A stretch of 64,000 nucleotides of DNA. It comes from CAVPUA01 sp963708805. Lineage in GTDB: Bacteria > Actinomycetota > Actinomycetes > Mycobacteriales > Jatrophihabitantaceae. Both the position numbers and the translations under genes were made by a program. Shown here piece by piece: positions 9,524 through 18,421 of the stretch. The DNA is taken from the NCBI GenBank assembly GCA_963708805.1, contig CAVPUA010000003.1, forward strand, positions 2,968,182 to 3,032,181. Direction: 5' to 3'. Under the pieces are notes generated by a model. The model was not told the DNA's origin. It worked only from the letters and a program-made list of their open reading frames with translations, and searched no databases. Each line of letters begins with the position of its first letter. Within the stretch, counting starts at the first letter, position 1.

Positions 9524-11498
9524 GTGGCAGCCGAGCCGAGTTCCCCGTCCCCCGTCGTCGAATACGAAGCGACGAGCGCCGGACGCTACGACGGCAGCCG
9601 TCCCGACCGGCACCAGACCGGCGCCGCCGCTCTGGCACTCGGCGCACTCGGCGTGGTGTTCGGTGACATCGGGACCAGCCCGTTGTACTCGATCCAGACC
9701 GTCTTCACGGCCGATCACGGGCGGGTGCACACCGGCTCGGTCGAGATCTACGGAGTCATCTCGCTGGTCTTCTGGGCCATCACGATCATCGTCTCCATCA
9801 AGTACGTGTCGTTCATCCTGCGCGCCGACAACGACGGCGAGGGCGGGATCATGGCGCTCACCGCCCTGCTGCGCAAGACGCCGCTCAAGACACGCACCGG
9901 CAAGGCCGCGCTCGTCGCGCTGGGCGTGTTCGGCGCGTCGCTGTTCTACGGCGACGGCATCATCACGCCGGCCATCTCGGTGTTGTCGGCCGTCGAGGGC
10001 GTGAAGGTCGTCTCCCCCGGCCTCGGCCACTACGTCCTGCCGATCACGGTCACCGTCCTGACGTTGCTGTTCCTCATCCAGCGCTACGGCACAGGCATCG
10101 TCGGCCGGCTGTTCGGACCGGTGATGCTCGTCTGGTTCGCGGCGATCGCCGGCGCCGGCATCAACGGCATCGTCAAGAATCCCTCGATCATCAAGGCTCT
10201 GTCGCCGACGTACGGCGCCCGCTTCATCGCCACCCACGGCGTCGTCGCCTTCGTCGCCCTCGCTTCGGTCGTGCTCGCCGTCACCGGCGCCGAGGCCCTG
10301 TACGCCGACATGGGGCACTTCGGCCGGCCGCCCATCACCCGGGCCTGGTTCTTCGTCGTCTTTCCGGCGCTGACCCTGAACTACCTCGGCCAGGGCGCAC
10401 TGATCACCAAGACGCCCACCTCGATCAGCAATCCGTTCTTCCTGATGCTGCCGCGACTGGGCGCAGTTGCCGATGGTGATCCTGGCGACGGTCGCGACGA
10501 TCATCGCCTCGCAGTCGGTGATCTCGGGCGCGTTCAGCGTCACCCGCCAGGCCGTGCAACTCGGATTCCTTCCGCGGATGACGATCCGCCACACCTCCGA
10601 ACACGAGGTCGGACAGGTCTACTCACCCGCGATCAACTGGGGCCTGTACGTCGCGGTGCTCGTCCTCGTCCTCGGCTTCGAGTCCTCGGCCGCCCTCGCG
10701 TCGGCCTACGGGCTGGCCGTGACGGGCACCTTCGTCCTCAACACGATCCTGTTCCTCGTCGTCGCCCGCAGCATCTGGCACAAACCCAAGTGGTGGATCG
10801 GCGGCCTCGGGGCGGTGTTCCTGATCGTCGAAGTCACCCTGTTCGCCGCCAACCTGACCAAGGTGACGCACGGCGGCTGGCTGCCCTTGCTGGTGGCGGG
10901 AATCGTCTTCACCGTGCTGATGACCTGGCAGCGTGGGCGGATCATCGTCACCCGCAACCGGACCGCCGAAGAGGGACCGCTGAAGGACTTCCTGGAAGAC
11001 CTCCAGTCGATGCAGCCGCCGCCGGCCCGCGTGAGGGGCACGGCTGTGTTCCTGAACGCCAACGTCGACACCACGCCGCTCGCGATGCGCACGAACGTCG
11101 AGCACAACCATGTGCTGCAGGAGCGCGTCGTGGTGCTGACCATCGACATCGAGAACGTTCCGCACATCGGCGACGACGACCGCTTCTCCGCGATCGACTC
11201 GGAGTTCGACTACGAGGGCGTCGACCGGCTACGGGCCCGCTTCGGCTTCCAGGACGAGCCCGACGTGCCGGCGACCCTTCAACTGGCCGTCGAGCAGGGC
11301 ATCCTCGACGCGGCCGACCTCGACGAGATCACCTACTTCCTGTCGAAGATCAGCGTGGTTCGCTCGAGCGAACACACGATGCCCGAGTGGCAGAAACGGC
11401 TGTTCCTCACCATCGCCCACAACTCGGCCAACCCGGTCGAGTACTTCGGGCTGCCGATCGACAAGTCCATCAGCATGGGCGCCCAGATTCCGGTGTGA
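9524..11498 (+). CDS. kup: Kup-type low-affinity potassium uptake transporter, one frameshift
   Basis: A K+ uptake permease in the cytoplasmic membrane, about 657 residues with twelve expected helices and a C-terminal cytoplasmic domain. The family signature GVVFGDIGTSPLY is near residue 45, followed by helices with the usual NDGEGGIMAL segment. An extra a at 10456 splits the gene; removing it joins ...LMLPR to WAQLPMVILATVATIIA, as in intact homologues. The GTG start at 9524 leaves a short polar N-terminus. As kup is normally functional, the break is likely a consensus error. Confidence 0.9.
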
Positions 11499-11529
11499 TC
11501 CCGGACGCGTCACACGCAATGATGGAGCG

Positions 11530-12096
11530 GTGACCACCCTGCCGCCTGTGTGGCTGCTCGACGTCGACGGCGTGGTGAATGCGGTCGCCGCCGAGGGCGA
11601 CCCATCCGTGTGGCCCGCGTACTCGTGGCAGCGCCGACGAGTCGCACCCGTCGACGACGGCTACGAGTACTCGATCTTGACGGCCGACCCGGTGCTCGAA
11701 TTCCTGCGCGACGTGGACGCGGCCGGGCGGGCGGAGATCCGGTGGCACACCACCTGGCAACGCTCGGCGCCACTGCGCATCTCGCCCGCGCTCGATCTGC
11801 CCGCCTGGCCGGTGGCCGACGCGCCGGAGTTCACCCACCACCGTGACTCGGGGTACGCCGGCGTCGCCGACCGATCATGGTGGAAGCTGGCCGCGGCCCA
11901 GCGGGTCGTCTCGCTCGAAGGACGGCGACTGCTCTGGACCGACGACGACATCGACCGCGTGGCCGACGCCGCGCTGGCCGCGCTCGTCGGACGCCCGGAC
12001 GTGCTCGCCCTCAGCCCGGACACCGCCACCGGCCTGACCGCCGACGACCTGCGGCGGTGTGCCGAATTCCTCGGCTCCACGGATGCTTCACTTTGA
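11530..12096 (+). CDS. HAD-like hydrolase of the 'Swiss Army knife' RNA-repair type
   Basis: A 188-residue protein starting at GTG 11530. The N-terminal LLDVDGVVN is a HAD motif I with both aspartates. A second acidic cluster, WTDDDID, near residue 137 fits HAD motif IV, preceding a lysine in WWKLAAAQ. The layout resembles the HAD domain found in or beside multidomain RNA-repair proteins (HAD_SAK-type families). Here it stands alone, so the link to RNA repair is by family only. It is 31 bases after kup and may be cotranscribed. Confidence 0.65.
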   Translation: MTTLPPVWLLDVDGVVNAVAAEGDPSVWPAYSWQRRRVAPVDDGYEYSILTADPVLEFLRDVDAAGRAEIRWHTTWQRSAPLRISPALDLPAWPVADAPEFTHHRDSGYAGVADRSWWKLAAAQRVVSLEGRRLLWTDDDIDRVADAALAALVGRPDVLALSPDTATGLTADDLRRCAEFLGSTDASL

Positions 12097-12144
12097 TTTA
12101 ACGTCATGGTAGTTTCGACCGGTTCGGGGCCGATGTGATCGAGA

Positions 12145-12900
12145 GTGATCGAGGTACCCGTGAGCACGATGCAGGCAATCGACGCGACCACGGCGGCGAC
12201 GTGGGCCGATCAGAGCCTGACCGATCGAGACCCGACCGATCGAGACCCGACCGACCGAGACCTTGCTGCCAATGTCGCCGGCGCCGCCGCCCGCTCGCGC
12301 GCGGTGGCGCTGCGCCGGGCGGCTCCGGTGAAGACCGCGCTCGCGCGGCTGCTCGGGATCAAGACCGACGAGCGCAACTGGCGGATCGGCGCCGATGCCG
12401 AGGTCGAGGTCGGCCGACGGCTGGCCGCACTCGGTGAGCGCTGGCGGGTGGTACACGCGATCCCGGTCGGCGACCGGGACAGCGACATCGACCACCTCGT
12501 GATCGGGCCCGGCGGCGTCTACTCGATCAACACCAAGAACCATCCCGACGCCCACGTGTGGGTACGCGGCGACACGGTCAAGGTCAACGGGCACAAGCAG
12601 CCCTATGTGCCCAACAGCCGCCACGAAGCTCGGCGGGCGGCGCGATTGCTCTCGACCCACGCCTTCCTCGAGGTCACGGTGCAGGGCGTCATCGCGGTCA
12701 TGGGCGCTCGGCGCGGCTTCACGGTGCGGTCTCAACCCGCTGGGGGCGATGTCGTCGTGACCTCCCGAAAGCAGGTCGTCCGCTACCTGAAGTCGCGTCC
12801 GGTCACGCTCGACGAGCCGTCGGTCGAGCGCATCTACGAAGCGGCCCGGCACCTCTCGACGTGGCAGCCGAGCACGGTGAGCTGGTCGGACTTCGGCTAG
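12145..12900 (+). CDS. NERD domain protein (nuclease-related)
   Basis: A 251-residue protein with a NERD domain at about residues 80-185. The core motif region DIDHLVIGPGGVYSINTKNH has the acidic residue and the lysine expected of this restriction-endonuclease-like fold, preceded by GADAEVEVGRRL. The N-terminus carries three tandem TDRDP-type pentapeptides encoded by a 15-bp repeat. GTG starts at 12145 and 12160 are both possible. The substrate is unknown; DNA processing is inferred from the fold. Confidence 0.8.
   Translation: MIEVPVSTMQAIDATTAATWADQSLTDRDPTDRDPTDRDLAANVAGAAARSRAVALRRAAPVKTALARLLGIKTDERNWRIGADAEVEVGRRLAALGERWRVVHAIPVGDRDSDIDHLVIGPGGVYSINTKNHPDAHVWVRGDTVKVNGHKQPYVPNSRHEARRAARLLSTHAFLEVTVQGVIAVMGARRGFTVRSQPAGGDVVVTSRKQVVRYLKSRPVTLDEPSVERIYEAARHLSTWQPSTVSWSDFG
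12217..12261. repeat. In-frame 15-bp tandem repeat in NERD gene
   Basis: Three copies of a 15-base unit (c-t/c-gaccgatcgagac, with one t-to-c change in copy three) encode repeated TDRDP pentapeptides near the N-terminus of the NERD protein. The in-frame length means copy number can vary without breaking the gene. Confidence 0.85.
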
Positions 12901-12903
12901 CTG

Positions 12904-13768
12904 CTACTTCGACTGGGGAAGCTTGGTCGTCTTGCGCGGTAGGCGCGGCGCGGACGGCGGCGGCACCATCGGCCCGATGTCGCCGTCGGGCGCCTCGTCC
13001 AGGTCGACCATCACCGGCGCGTGGTCGCTCGGCCCGGTGCCCTTGCGGGCCTGGCGGTCGACCCAGGCCGCCTGCACCCGGCCGGCCACGGACGTGGACG
13101 CGAGCACGAGGTCGATGCGCATCCCGAGGTTCTGGTGGAACATCCCGGCGCGGTAGTCCCAGTAGGTGAAGACCTGCGCGTCGGGCCAGTGATCGCGCAC
13201 GACGTCGTGCAGGCCGAGTTCGACGCAGCGACCCGAGCGCGGCCCGCTCGGGTTCGGTGACGTGCGTCTGCCCGACGTACGCGGCGGGATCGAACAGATC
13301 GGCGTCGGCCGGGGCGATGTTCATGTCACCGCAGACGACCGCATCGGCGGGTCCGCCCGCAACGTCCCTGCGCAGCGCCTCGAGCCAGGCCAGCTTGTAC
13401 TCGTAGTGGTCCGAGCCGACCGTGCGCCCGTTCGGGACGTAGAGCGAATGGACGCGCAGGCCACCACACGTCGCCGACACCGCCCGCGCCTCGGGATCGG
13501 GAAACCCCGGCGCTCCCGGGATTCCACGAACGACATCGTCGAGGCCGACCCTCGACAGCAGGGCGACCCCGTTCCACTGCGCCTGCCCGTAGTACGCGGC
13601 CTGGTAACCGCGCCGAGCCAGTTCGTCGTCGAGCAGGTCGGCGATCGCGTCGTCGGCCAGCTTGGTCTCTTGCAGGCAGACGACATCGGGCTTGCGTTCG
13701 TCGAGCCAGGGCAGGAAACGCGGCAGGCGCTGCTTGATCGAGTTCACGTTCCACGTTGCGATCCGCAC
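12904..13768 (-). CDS. xthA: Exodeoxyribonuclease III, one frameshift
   Basis: An AP endonuclease / 3'-5' exonuclease of base excision repair. Visible motifs are IATWNVNSIKQRL at the start, CLQETK (catalytic Glu) near residue 35, VCGDMNIAP near 150 and the C-terminal SDHAPV with catalytic Asp-His. One additional base in a c-run at 13232-13234 breaks the frame between ERAALG and the LGLHDVVRDHWPDAQVFTYWD-like C-terminal third; deleting one base gives a normal product of about 287 residues. It is divergent from the Fpg/Nei gene (31 bases between starts), so two base-excision repair enzymes share one promoter region. Confidence 0.9.
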
Positions 13769-13799
13769 GACTCCAACCTAGTGCCGATAGCGTGGTGCG

Positions 13800-14619
13800 G
13801 TGCCTGAGCTGCCAGAAGTCGAGTCCGCCCGCAGCGTGATCGAGCGCAAGGCGCTGGGCCGCCGCATCATCGACGTCGACGACACCGACACCTACGAATG
13901 CCGGCCGCACCGACCGGGTGAGATCCGCTCGGCACTACTCGGTCGTCGGCTCGTGGTCGCCCATCGCGTCGGCAAGAGCATGTGGTGCGACACGTCCGGC
14001 GTGGGCCGCTCACGGACGCCGGGACCGACGCTCGGCATCCATCTCGGCATGTCGGGCAAGATCGTCGTCGCCGACGGCAGGGGCGACGAGACCGACGGTG
14101 GCGACTACTGGGAGCGGGGCCGGGCCAAAGGCGACTTCCGCTTCTCGCGCTTCTCGCTCACCTTCACCGACGGCGGCCGGCTGATCTTGATCGATCCACG
14201 CCGGCTCGGACGGGTGCGGCTCGACCCGCCGGTCGAGCGACTGGGCCCCGACGCCCGCGACATCACACCCGGCGAGTTCCGCACGATGATCATGCGGGGT
14301 ACCGCACCGGTCAAGGCCCGCCTGCTCGACCAGGAGGCGATCGCCGGCATCGGCAACCTGCTGGCCGATCAGGCGCTCTGGCTGGCCAAGATCAATCCGG
14401 GCCGCTCGGTCCGCGAGCTCGACCGGGCCGAGACCGATCGCCTGTTTCGCGGGCGTGCGCCGCGCCGTCGGGGCCGCGGTCGAGGGCGGCGGCGTCCACA
14501 CGCTGTCGGTCATCGCGTTCCGCAAGGCCGACGCGCACTGCCCCCGCTGCGGTGCGCCGATGAAGCGCGGTGTCGTCGGCGGCCGCACCACGTGGTGGTG
14601 CTCGCGCGAACAGGCCTAG
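13800..14619 (+). CDS. Fpg/Nei family DNA glycosylase, one frameshift
   Basis: A DNA glycosylase/AP lyase of the Fpg/Nei fold. It starts MPELPEVES (catalytic P1/E2 after Met removal; GTG start at 13800) and has the helix-two-turn-helix segment GIGNLLADQALWLAKINPGR. A g-run at 14451-14453 holds one base too many; removing it links TDRLFRG to VRRAVGAAVEGGGVHT and the C-terminal zinc-finger region. That finger shows CPRCGAPM and later WWCSREQ, so only three of the four zinc cysteines are present. About 272 residues. Substrate preference (8-oxoG or oxidised pyrimidines) cannot be told. Confidence 0.85.
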
Positions 14620-14632
14620 TCCTCGGCACCGA

Positions 14633-15301
14633 TCACCACAGCAGCCGCGGATCGGCGGCGGCCGCCTGCAACGGAGCGGTCGTAATGGCGTCGCCGGTCT
14701 GGCCGACCCAGCCCACCTGCACCGACCACCCGGCGTCGATCACTCCGACGTCCACGACCGCGCTTCGGTCGTTGGCGTGCGAGATCACGAACGACGAGTT
14801 GCCGGCGTCGGTCGGCGACAGGATCGTCATGATCACCGTCGCGCCGAGAGCGTCTCGCGCCTTGACCCGCAGTCCGCACAGGGTTCCGTCGGCACCGCGC
14901 GTCGTGGCGTCGTCGGTGACCGCATAACCGGGCAGGGCTGAGTGCAGCACGGCCGTGGCCGCCGCGACGACCGCGGCGACGCCGGCGCTCGGGCACCGGA
15001 CCTCGCGGTCGGAGAGATAGTCGTTGGGCAACTGGTCGGCCGACTCGGCCAGCACGACCACTTCGGCCAGCGCGGCCTGCGCGGGGGTGGACGGAGCCGA
15101 ACTCGTCACGGGCGGGGTGGGGACGGGTGTCGCCGAGCGTTTTGCGGCCGGCCGGTTGGCGAAGACCACGACGACGGCTACGCCCGCAAGGGCGAGCACC
15201 GCGAGGATCGCGACGAGCCGATGACGGCCCGGCGACGGGACGACCGCGGCCGTCGGGTCGACGATGTCGGGCTCGGCGAACTCGAACTCGACGTCGCGCA
15301 C
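14633..15301 (-). CDS. Single-pass membrane protein, extracytoplasmic domain of unknown function
   Basis: A 222-residue protein from the GTG at 15301. A short acidic N-terminus (RDVEFEFAEPDIVDP) precedes a hydrophobic helix (LVAILAVLALAGVAVVVVF), a Pro/Thr/Ser linker and an outside domain of about 150 residues with two cysteines. No family is recognised. It is convergent with the glycosylase gene, stops 13 bases apart. A longer form from 15337 exists. Confidence 0.6.
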   Translation of the reverse strand: MRDVEFEFAEPDIVDPTAAVVPSPGRHRLVAILAVLALAGVAVVVVFANRPAAKRSATPVPTPPVTSSAPSTPAQAALAEVVVLAESADQLPNDYLSDREVRCPSAGVAAVVAAATAVLHSALPGYAVTDDATTRGADGTLCGLRVKARDALGATVIMTILSPTDAGNSSFVISHANDRSAVVDVGVIDAGWSVQVGWVGQTGDAITTAPLQAAAADPRLLW

Positions 15302-15381
15302 TCGTCCACTGTGCCCCAGGCCGGGCCCTGCCGCCACCGACGCTCGCTAGGCTGAGTTGGTCACTGGGAAAGGGTTTGTCG

Positions 15382-16215
15382 ATGAGCGCTCCGAACGACC
15401 GGTCTGCGCGGCGCGCCCGCCCGCAGGCCGTGCTCGAGGTCCGCTCACGCGAACAACTCAGCGTGCACACCGTGCGGGTCGTTGCGGGCGGCCCGGGCCT
15501 GGCCGAGATTCGCCCGAACGACTTCACCGACCGCTACGCGAAGATCGTCTTCGTCGACCCGGGCCTCGGGCTCGAACCGCCGTACGACCTCGACGAGCTG
15601 CGGACCTCGCTGCCGCCTGAGCAGCGACCGGTGACTCGCACCTACACCGTGCGACGGCTGGACGCCGACCAAGAGCAACTGACCATCGACTTCGTCGTCC
15701 ACGGCGACGCGGGCGTCGCCGCACCCTGGGCCGCGCGGGCCGGACGCGGCGACCTGATCACGATGTCGGGACTCGGCGGGGCCTACCGGCCCGCGACGGA
15801 TGTCGACTGGCACCTGTTCGTCGGCGACGAGTCGGCGCTGCCGGCCATCTGTTCGGCGCTCGAGGAACTACCCGACGAGGCGCGGGGCATCGCCTACCTG
15901 GAGACGTCCGACGACGACCGGTACCTCGATGCCAAGCCACCGCACGGCGTCGACGTCGTGTGGGTGCCCCGCCCGCATCCGGGGACGACGCCGCAACTCC
16001 TGGCCGACGCGGTGCTGGCCGGCCAGTGGATTCCGGGCCGGGTCGACGCCTTCGCCCACGGCGAGCGGGAGTCGATGAAGGCGGTCCGGGCCGCCCTCAA
16101 GGCGCGGCTGACCGAACAAGATCGACTCTCGTTGTCCGGCTACTGGGCGTACGGCCGCACCGAGGACGTCTTCCAGGCCGAGAAGCGCGAACCGATCGGC
16201 AAGATCGACAACTGA
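15382..16215 (+). CDS. Siderophore-interacting protein (FAD/NADPH ferric-siderophore reductase)
   Basis: A 277-residue cytoplasmic flavoprotein expected to reduce ferric siderophores and release iron. The FAD-binding motif RTYTVRR is near residue 90, the SIP NAD(P)H-binding part starts at WHLFVGDESALPAI near residue 145, and the family end motif SGYWAYGRTEDVF is present. The ATG at 15382 is preceded by GGGAAAGGG. The next gene begins two bases after its stop, suggesting cotranscription. No siderophore synthesis or uptake genes are nearby. Confidence 0.9.
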   Translation: MSAPNDRSARRARPQAVLEVRSREQLSVHTVRVVAGGPGLAEIRPNDFTDRYAKIVFVDPGLGLEPPYDLDELRTSLPPEQRPVTRTYTVRRLDADQEQLTIDFVVHGDAGVAAPWAARAGRGDLITMSGLGGAYRPATDVDWHLFVGDESALPAICSALEELPDEARGIAYLETSDDDRYLDAKPPHGVDVVWVPRPHPGTTPQLLADAVLAGQWIPGRVDAFAHGERESMKAVRAALKARLTEQDRLSLSGYWAYGRTEDVFQAEKREPIGKIDN

Positions 16216-16217
16216 CG

Positions 16218-17021
16218 ATGATCTCGCGGCCGCGGTTGTCCCTGCTGTACGCGGCGTCGGCTGTGCTCCTCGTGCCCTGGATCGTCGTCCTGTTCCTGAC
16301 CCAGGAATCCACCGGGCTCGCCCACGGGCTCACCTACATCGCGCCGAGCAGCGCCGCCACCGTGGTGGTCGGCATGCTCTCGACGGTGACCCTCGTCCGG
16401 CGGCGTTCGCCCTGGGTCGCCGTGGCCGGCACGTTCACCGCCTCGATGATCGTCGTCGTGACCTGGTTCCACCTGCTCACCGGCACCGCTCTCTCAGTGG
16501 CGGTCGCGGTGACCGGCTCGGTCGTCCTGCTGTTTCCGGTCGTCGTGGCGTCCGGCTGGGTCGGCGGGCGAACCGCGGTTCGGCGCGGCATCGTGCCGAC
16601 GGTTCCGTCCCTCGGCGTCGCCGTCTACCTGATCATCGCTGTCGCGGTGTGCGTCCTCGCGGTCCGCGTCGGGCTGATCACCCCAGCCGCGCATCGCGCC
16701 GATCACCTTCGACTCGTGTGGACCGGCCTGGACGTCATGGAATGCGTGGCCCTGGCCGCAACGGCGCGGACGCTGCGCACCGGCAGCCCTTCGGTGGCGA
16801 TCGCCGCCACGTGCACGGCGACACTGTTGCTGTGCGATGCCTGGTTCAACGTCGGCGCGTCGACCGGCTGGTCGCAGTTGAGCGCGGCCGTGATGGCGCT
16901 CGTCGAAGTCCCCCTGGCCGCACTCTCGGCCTATGTGGCCGCCCGCGAGATCATCAGCTGGCCGATTGATCGGGACAGCCCGAAGCCAGCCCGATCGGAC
17001 CGCACCAGATCGGCCAGTTGA
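16218..17021 (+). CDS. Multi-pass membrane protein, unknown function
   Basis: A 267-residue protein with about seven or eight hydrophobic helices spread over its length and a short polar C-terminus. The ATG at 16218 follows the siderophore-interacting protein stop after two bases. No transporter or enzyme motif is recognised. Its place in a two-gene unit with the reductase hints at a link with iron or redox, which is inference only. Confidence 0.75.
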   Translation: MISRPRLSLLYAASAVLLVPWIVVLFLTQESTGLAHGLTYIAPSSAATVVVGMLSTVTLVRRRSPWVAVAGTFTASMIVVVTWFHLLTGTALSVAVAVTGSVVLLFPVVVASGWVGGRTAVRRGIVPTVPSLGVAVYLIIAVAVCVLAVRVGLITPAAHRADHLRLVWTGLDVMECVALAATARTLRTGSPSVAIAATCTATLLLCDAWFNVGASTGWSQLSAAVMALVEVPLAALSAYVAAREIISWPIDRDSPKPARSDRTRSAS

Positions 17022-17025
17022 CGGT

Positions 17026-18333
17026 CTAGAGGTACTGCCCGGTCGAGGGCGCTGGTCGCCAGCGACCGGTGGCGACGACGTCGAACAGGTCGGCGTCGGT
17101 GAGATCGGCGCCCCGTTCGAGCACGGCCCGCCGCACCACTTCGCGCAGGTCCGATCCGGTGGCCCCGTCGGTGACGCCGGCCAGACGCGCGTGGTCGAAC
17201 GTCCCGAACGCCCGCAGATACCGCTGCAAGATCAGCTCGCGAGCCCCGCGATCCGGGGGCTTGATCTCGATGAGGCAGTCGAAGCGACCGGCCCGGATGA
17301 GTGCGGGATCGATCGCGTCGACGACATTGGTGGTCGCGACGGTCAACACGGGGGCGGCCGGAGCGAACCCGTCCAGGTGGGTGAGCAGTTCGCGCAGCGT
17401 CTCACCCCCGGTCCCGCCACGCCGATCGCCGGCGAGCAGATCGATGTCGTCCAGGAAGACGACGGCCGGGGCAAGTTGTGCGAGCGAGTCATAGAGCAGA
17501 CCGAGGCCGCGGGCGGTGATTCCGGCGTCGACAACGAGCACCGTCGTGCCGGGCGGCAGTTCGCCGGCGACGACCCGGCACAGAGCCGTCTTGCCGACGC
17601 CCGGCGGACCGACCACGAGCAGTCCGCGCGACGCGCCCAGACCAGCGGCGGCCAGCAGCTCGCCGTGGCGCACCAGCCCCTGGACGTTGGCGTCGATCTC
17701 GTCCCACACGGCTTTCGCGTGCACGACGTCGCACCGTCGGGCGGTGCTCGCCGCGATCGGCCTGAACTCGATGCTCTTGTCAGCGGTGACCTGAAGCGTC
17801 CGACCACGATAGAAGTTGTCGATCCCCCGCGCGCGGCTCAGCAACCCGCTCAGCGCCGCCCGCGCCCGCTCGTGATCATGGCGGCGGACGATCAGGGCGA
17901 TCTTCTCCCGCCCGTGCTCCCACGTCAGGACGAGGACGGAGTCGAAGCCGAACCCCTCGGCCGCCGGGACGAAGGCGGCCAGGTCGTTCGGGGCGGCGAT
18001 CTGCTCGTCGATCCCGACGTCGACCAGTTCGTAGCCCGGAGCGCCCGTCGCCACGTCATCGACGAGCACAGCCGACGGCGCGAGCGCGAGGATTCGGGCC
18101 ACCGCGACATGGACGAGCGGAACGTCCACGCCGACCAGCGCCGAGGCCACCTCGACGATGTCACTCGCGCCCGTCTCGAGATGAGCGGTGGCGAACGACA
18201 GCAGATTTCGCGGCGGATCGATCAACGCCGCGCCCAGCAGCCGGCCGAGTGCGGACAGCGTCTCGCGGACCTGCGGGGTCTCGCCGCGCAGGTCCGCGAT
18301 GGCGCCGTCGAGGACGGCCTCCGAGCTGGTCAT
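17026..18333 (-). CDS. AAA+ ATPase with unknown N-terminal domain
   Basis: A 435-residue protein. Residues 1-190 form an unrecognised domain; then a Cdc48/FtsH-like AAA module: Walker A GPPGVGKTAL near residue 238, Walker B VVFLDDIDLL near 288, and the second region of homology with TTNVVDAIDPALIRAGRFD including the arginine finger. The ATG at 18333 has AAGGAAGAG just upstream and is preferred over an ATG 20 codons earlier. Probably an unfoldase or remodelling ATPase; partner unknown. It is convergent with the membrane protein gene (4 bases between stops). Confidence 0.8.
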   Translation of the reverse strand: MTSSEAVLDGAIADLRGETPQVRETLSALGRLLGAALIDPPRNLLSFATAHLETGASDIVEVASALVGVDVPLVHVAVARILALAPSAVLVDDVATGAPGYELVDVGIDEQIAAPNDLAAFVPAAEGFGFDSVLVLTWEHGREKIALIVRRHDHERARAALSGLLSRARGIDNFYRGRTLQVTADKSIEFRPIAASTARRCDVVHAKAVWDEIDANVQGLVRHGELLAAAGLGASRGLLVVGPPGVGKTALCRVVAGELPPGTTVLVVDAGITARGLGLLYDSLAQLAPAVVFLDDIDLLAGDRRGGTGGETLRELLTHLDGFAPAAPVLTVATTNVVDAIDPALIRAGRFDCLIEIKPPDRGARELILQRYLRAFGTFDHARLAGVTDGATGSDLREVVRRAVLERGADLTDADLFDVVATGRWRPAPSTGQYL

Positions 18334-18421
18334 GATCTCTTCCTTGATTGCGGACAAGGCTGCGAGCCTGCCCGAATCCCGGGGCGTGCGCAACCGAATT
18401 TGCGCCGTCGACGAGCGCGGC

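Noticed and set aside
8954..10594. 546-residue minus-strand open frame across the NlpC/P60-kup junction
   Set aside because: It runs antisense through kup and then through a shifted frame of the hydrolase; no family features.
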